This document shows positions 6,861 through 9,024 of a stretch of 9,024 nt of DNA, piece by piece. The DNA lies in NCBI GenBank assembly GCA_017613815.1, contig JAGADB010000093.1:1-9024 (forward strand), in the 5' to 3' direction. The notes under the pieces are model-generated. The model saw nothing but the letters and a program-made list of their open reading frames with translations. It was not told where the DNA came from and made no database searches. Within the stretch, counting starts at the first letter, position 1. Each line of letters starts with the position of its first letter. The DNA is from Clostridia bacterium. GTDB lineage: Bacteria; Bacillota; Clostridia; Oscillospirales; CAG-382. A program made the position numbers and the translations under genes.

Positions 6861-6896
6861 TTATCTAAGCAAATAATCAACAATTTAATATAATAA

Positions 6897-7063
6897 GATA
6901 GAGGCGCGTTTTTTATCAGTAACACAAAGCTCAAAGCCGCGACAAAGGCCGTAAAAATGGCTTGTGCGAAAGGAAAAGACGCCGAAGCGCCGTTTGTCAG
7001 CGGCAGCTGGGCGCAAGGTCAACAACTTTGCGACTGTCATTGCATCTGCAATGTTGGGCTATC
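6897..7063 (+). promoter_or_regulatory. Lysine riboswitch (L-box) aptamer
   Basis: This leader RNA should bind lysine and shut off dapA-dapB when lysine is plentiful. The conserved blocks appear in the right order: AGAGGCGCG (6900-6908), AGTAAC (6918-6923), GAAAGG near 6968, GCCGAAG (6981-6987), GCTGGG (7006-7011) and GACTGTCA (7032-7039). P1 can be drawn as GATAG (6897-6901) with CTATC (7059-7063). P5 is CATTGC (7038-7043) with GCAATG (7048-7053) around a four-base loop, and the P4 arm uses CGCAA near 7012 with TTGCG near 7028. Position in front of dapA agrees with its known targets. The expression platform follows immediately (antiterminator and terminator), so control is by premature termination. 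Confidence 0.93.
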
Positions 7064-7097
7064 ATTTACGTATGCTTTTGTCATCCTTTTGATAGCC
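7057..7097 (+). promoter_or_regulatory. Antiterminator of the lysine riboswitch
   Basis: GGCTATCA (7057-7064) is exactly complementary to TGATAGCC (7090-7097). The left arm includes the 3' strand of P1 (7059-7063) and the right arm includes the 5' end of the terminator stem (7094-7097). The pairing therefore excludes both, giving the lysine-free 'on' state. Confidence 0.8.
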
Positions 7098-7116
7098 GAT
7101 ATTATCGGCTTTTTTA
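7094..7116 (+). terminator. Riboswitch-controlled intrinsic terminator
   Basis: AGCCGAT (7094-7100) pairs with ATCGGCT (7104-7110) around a 3-nt loop, followed by a U run through 7115. It ends about 30 nt before the dapA start codon. When lysine holds P1 closed, the antiterminator cannot form and this hairpin should stop transcription. Confidence 0.88.
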
Positions 7117-7147
7117 TTTGCATTTTTACTGAAAAGGAGACATTATC

Positions 7148-8035
7148 ATGCATCAAACAGTTTTTACCGGCGCGGCAACCGCAATCATCACACCTATGAA
7201 GAACGGAACCGTCGATTTTGACAAATTTGCCGAAGTTCTGGAATTTCAGATTGCTTCCGGCATCGACGCCGTCGTTGTATGCGGTACAACCGGCGAAAGT
7301 TCCACCCTTACCGACGAAGAACACAGAGCTTTAATCGAATTCTGCGTTAAAAAGGCAAACCACCGCATTCCCATCATCGCAGGTACGGGAAGCAACGACA
7401 CGGCTTACGCCGTTGACCTCTCGAAATTTGCCTGCGACGTCGGAGCCGACGCTCTGCTTCAGGTTACCCCCTATTACAACAAAACCACGCAGAAAGGTCT
7501 TATAAAGCACTTCTTTGCGGTGGCTGACGCAGTAGACAAACCCATAATTCTCTACAACGTTCCTTCGAGAACGGGTATAAACATCAATCCCGAAACTTAT
7601 GCGGAGCTCTGCAAGCACGAGAGAATCGTCGCCGCAAAAGAGGCGGGCGGAAATCTCTCCGCCGTCGCTCAGACGCGCGCACTTTGCGGAGACAACCTCG
7701 ACCTCTACTCCGGAAACGACGACCAGATTATTCCGATTATGTCGCTCGGCGGCAAAGGCGTTATCTCCGTGCTTTCAAATCTGCTTCCGAAGGAGACGCA
7801 CGACATCTGCGCGGATTACCTTGCAGGCAACGTCAAAAAGGCGTCCGACGCACAGATAAAATACATTCCCCTCATCAACGCCCTCTTCTCGGAAGTAAAT
7901 CCGATTCCCGTAAAGGCGGCGATGAACATTCTCGGCTTCTGCGGCGAAGAAATAAGGTTGCCGCTTTGCGAAATATCCGACGCAAACAAGGCGAAACTCA
8001 TTGCGGAAATGAAAAACGCAGGTTTGAATTTCTGA
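7148..8035 (+). CDS. dapA: 4-hydroxy-tetrahydrodipicolinate synthase DapA
   Basis: DapA condenses pyruvate with L-aspartate-4-semialdehyde, the first step specific to lysine and diaminopimelate synthesis, in the cytoplasm. The 295-residue protein is a full-length class I aldolase (TIM barrel). The active-site set known from E. coli is complete with a shift of three residues: T47 and T48 (CGTTGE), Y110 (TPYYNK), Y136 and R141 (LYNVPSRTG), and the Schiff-base lysine K164 (AAKEAGG). The GNDDQ motif (189-193) of the family is present. AAGGAG (7134-7139) lies 8 nt before the ATG. The gene is controlled by the upstream lysine riboswitch and is followed after 27 bp by dapB. Confidence 0.97.
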   Translation: MHQTVFTGAATAIITPMKNGTVDFDKFAEVLEFQIASGIDAVVVCGTTGESSTLTDEEHRALIEFCVKKANHRIPIIAGTGSNDTAYAVDLSKFACDVGADALLQVTPYYNKTTQKGLIKHFFAVADAVDKPIILYNVPSRTGININPETYAELCKHERIVAAKEAGGNLSAVAQTRALCGDNLDLYSGNDDQIIPIMSLGGKGVISVLSNLLPKETHDICADYLAGNVKKASDAQIKYIPLINALFSEVNPIPVKAAMNILGFCGEEIRLPLCEISDANKAKLIAEMKNAGLNF

Positions 8036-8062
8036 TAACTTTATTATAAAGGAAGTATAAAG

Positions 8063-8815
8063 ATGACGAGGCTCATTATCAGCGGAATAAACGGAAAAAT
8101 GGGAAAAGTCCTTGAAGCTATGTGCGAAAGCTCCGATTCTGTCGAAATTATCGGCGGAATAGACGTAAATCTCGGCGTTCCGCACAAGTTTCCGACGGTG
8201 TCCGACCCGTTCGAACTGCAAAACAAGGCGGACGCAATAATCGACTTTTCTCACCACTCTTTTGCGCCCGCACTATGCAATTACGCAGTTAAAACGGGAA
8301 CTCCCGTCGTATTTGCGACAACCGGACACACCGAAGACGAATTGAAAGTAATAAACGATACCTCCAAAATCGTTCCCGTCTTCAAGAGCGCAAATATGTC
8401 CCTCGGCGTTAATCTTTTGACCGAGCTCGTCAAAAAAGCGTCCGCGGTCCTTTCGGATTTCGACGTCGAAATTATCGAAAAACACCACAACCAGAAAATT
8501 GACGCGCCCAGCGGCACGGCTCTCATGATCGCGGACTCCGTGAAATCGGTAAGAACCGACGGAAAATACGTCTTCGACCGCACAAAAGAAAAAAAGAAGC
8601 GCGAACGGAATGAAATCGGTATTCATTCCGTTCGCGGAGGCACGATCGTCGGCGAACACGAGGTGATTTTCGCAGGAAACAACGAAATTATCTCGATTTC
8701 GCACTCGGCACAGTCGAGAGAGATCTTCGCCTCAGGCGCCATACGCGCCGCCCTCTTTGTCGCAGGCAAAGAGCCCGGCTTCTACAATATGGAAGACCTT
8801 ATTAAAGAACTTTGA
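8063..8815 (+). CDS. dapB: 4-hydroxy-tetrahydrodipicolinate reductase DapB
   Basis: DapB reduces the DapA product to tetrahydrodipicolinate with NAD(P)H, the second step of the pathway. The 250-residue protein has the N-terminal dinucleotide-binding loop GINGKMG (8-14), the acidic cofactor-discriminating region GGIDVN (31-36), FATTGHT (84-90), and the substrate-binding catalytic motif HHNQKIDAPSGTA (141-153). H141, H142 and K145 of that motif correspond to H159, H160 and K163 of the E. coli enzyme. AGGAAG (8050-8055) is 7 nt before the ATG. It shares the riboswitch-controlled transcript with dapA and is followed within 4 bp by a strong terminator, so the operon ends here; the later pathway genes are not in the window. 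Confidence 0.97.
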   Translation: MTRLIISGINGKMGKVLEAMCESSDSVEIIGGIDVNLGVPHKFPTVSDPFELQNKADAIIDFSHHSFAPALCNYAVKTGTPVVFATTGHTEDELKVINDTSKIVPVFKSANMSLGVNLLTELVKKASAVLSDFDVEIIEKHHNQKIDAPSGTALMIADSVKSVRTDGKYVFDRTKEKKKRERNEIGIHSVRGGTIVGEHEVIFAGNNEIISISHSAQSREIFASGAIRAALFVAGKEPGFYNMEDLIKEL

Positions 8816-8818
8816 AAG

Positions 8819-8843
8819 AAAACCCGCTTTTGCGGGTTTTTTT
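8819..8843 (+). terminator. Intrinsic terminator of the dapA-dapB operon
   Basis: AAAACCCGC (8819-8827) pairs perfectly with GCGGGTTTT (8832-8840) around a TTTT loop, followed by an unbroken U run to 8843 and further U-rich sequence. It starts 3 nt after the dapB stop codon. Confidence 0.95.
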
Positions 8844-9024
8844 ATTTTTTTATATTTTTCGTGTTTCTTTCTCTCATTTACTGTCTCTCACGAGAGAGAA
8901 AGTAAAACAAAGAGAGCGCAAACCTTATTATGATATAGCCGATATTCAGTGCGAACAAACAGCACATTTGAGTTTTTCATCGTAAAAGGGAGAACGATAT
9001 TCGTTCTTTTCCCTCGCAGGAAAA
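8844..9024. other. Hairpin-rich, apparently non-coding tail
   Basis: No credible gene is seen here. Two inverted repeats stand out. CTTTCTCTC (8867-8875) is complementary to GAGAGAAAG (8894-8902), with a competing inner stem TCTCT (8884-8888)/AGAGA (8893-8897). Further right, GAACGA (8992-8997) pairs with TCGTTC (9001-9006), extended by AGGGA (8987-8991)/TCCCT (9010-9014) across a 3-nt bulge. A 30-codon minus-strand frame (8980-8888) between them has no ribosome binding site. The stretch could be a dispersed intergenic repeat, a leader for a gene beyond the window, or an uncharacterised RNA. Confidence 0.4.

Noticed and set aside
7092..7103. Twelve-base match ATAGCCGATATT between the riboswitch terminator and 8935-8946
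   Set aside because: A 12-base match within 9 kb is expected by chance, and the second copy has no following complementary arm or U run, so it is not a duplicated terminator.
6957..7199. 80-codon plus-strand frame through the leader of dapA
   Set aside because: It runs through the lysine riboswitch and its terminator and into the dapA coding region in another frame. The conservation expected here is that of RNA structure, and no ribosome binding site precedes it.
8888..8980. 30-codon minus-strand frame beginning MKNSNVLFVRTEY
   Set aside because: There is no Shine-Dalgarno in front of the ATG, and the frame overlaps one of the inverted repeats. It is more likely part of a non-coding repeat or RNA than a gene.
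1..9024. CRISPR arrays, insertion sequences, tRNA or rRNA genes, phage or toxin-antitoxin modules
   Set aside because: None was seen: no regularly spaced direct repeats, no transposase or integrase motifs, no clover-leaf sequences, and almost all the DNA is occupied by recognisable housekeeping genes.

Overview
The window reads as ordinary chromosome from a low-to-mid GC Gram-positive bacterium, most likely a member of the Clostridia (Bacillota). The evidence is the AGGAGG-type ribosome binding sites with some TTG starts, a lysine (L-box) riboswitch in front of dapA, U-rich intrinsic terminators, and the gene block PucR-type regulator - ftsE - ftsX - M23 peptidase - membrane-anchored protein, which I recall as characteristic of Clostridia. 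I see no mobile element, CRISPR array, tRNA or rRNA, and no clear sign of horizontal transfer.

A divergent intergenic region (about 6696-7147) organises the window. Leftward from it (minus strand) runs a tightly packed probable operon. It holds prmA (L11 methyltransferase), rsmE (16S rRNA methyltransferase), an unrecognised polytopic membrane protein, a PucR/CdaR-type regulator, ftsE, ftsX, a secreted coiled-coil M23 endopeptidase and, after a probable intrinsic terminator, the first 37 codons of a membrane-anchored protein that by context is probably an S41 C-terminal processing peptidase. A consensus promoter (TTGACA, 17 bp, TAAAAT) lies directly in front of prmA. Gaps between genes are under 30 bp, apart from the 68 bp that contain the terminator, and two gene pairs overlap.

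Rightward (plus strand) a second consensus promoter (TTGACA, 17 bp, TATGAT) starts a leader of about 280 nt. The leader contains a lysine riboswitch whose P1 stem, antiterminator and terminator can all be traced in the sequence. It is followed by dapA and dapB, the first two committed steps of lysine/diaminopimelate synthesis, and a strong terminator. The last 180 bases carry hairpin-rich, apparently non-coding DNA.

The two halves share a cell-wall theme. DapA/DapB supply diaminopimelate (a peptidoglycan cross-linking residue) and lysine. FtsEX, by family knowledge, uses ATP in the cytoplasm to control a peptidoglycan hydrolase outside the cell, here probably the adjacent M23 enzyme. I found no clearly new system. 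The points most worth following up are a DxDxDG calcium-loop-like insert in the extracellular part of FtsX, the unrecognised membrane protein and PucR-type regulator sitting between ribosome-modification genes and ftsEX, and the terminator that splits the hydrolase gene from the next gene.
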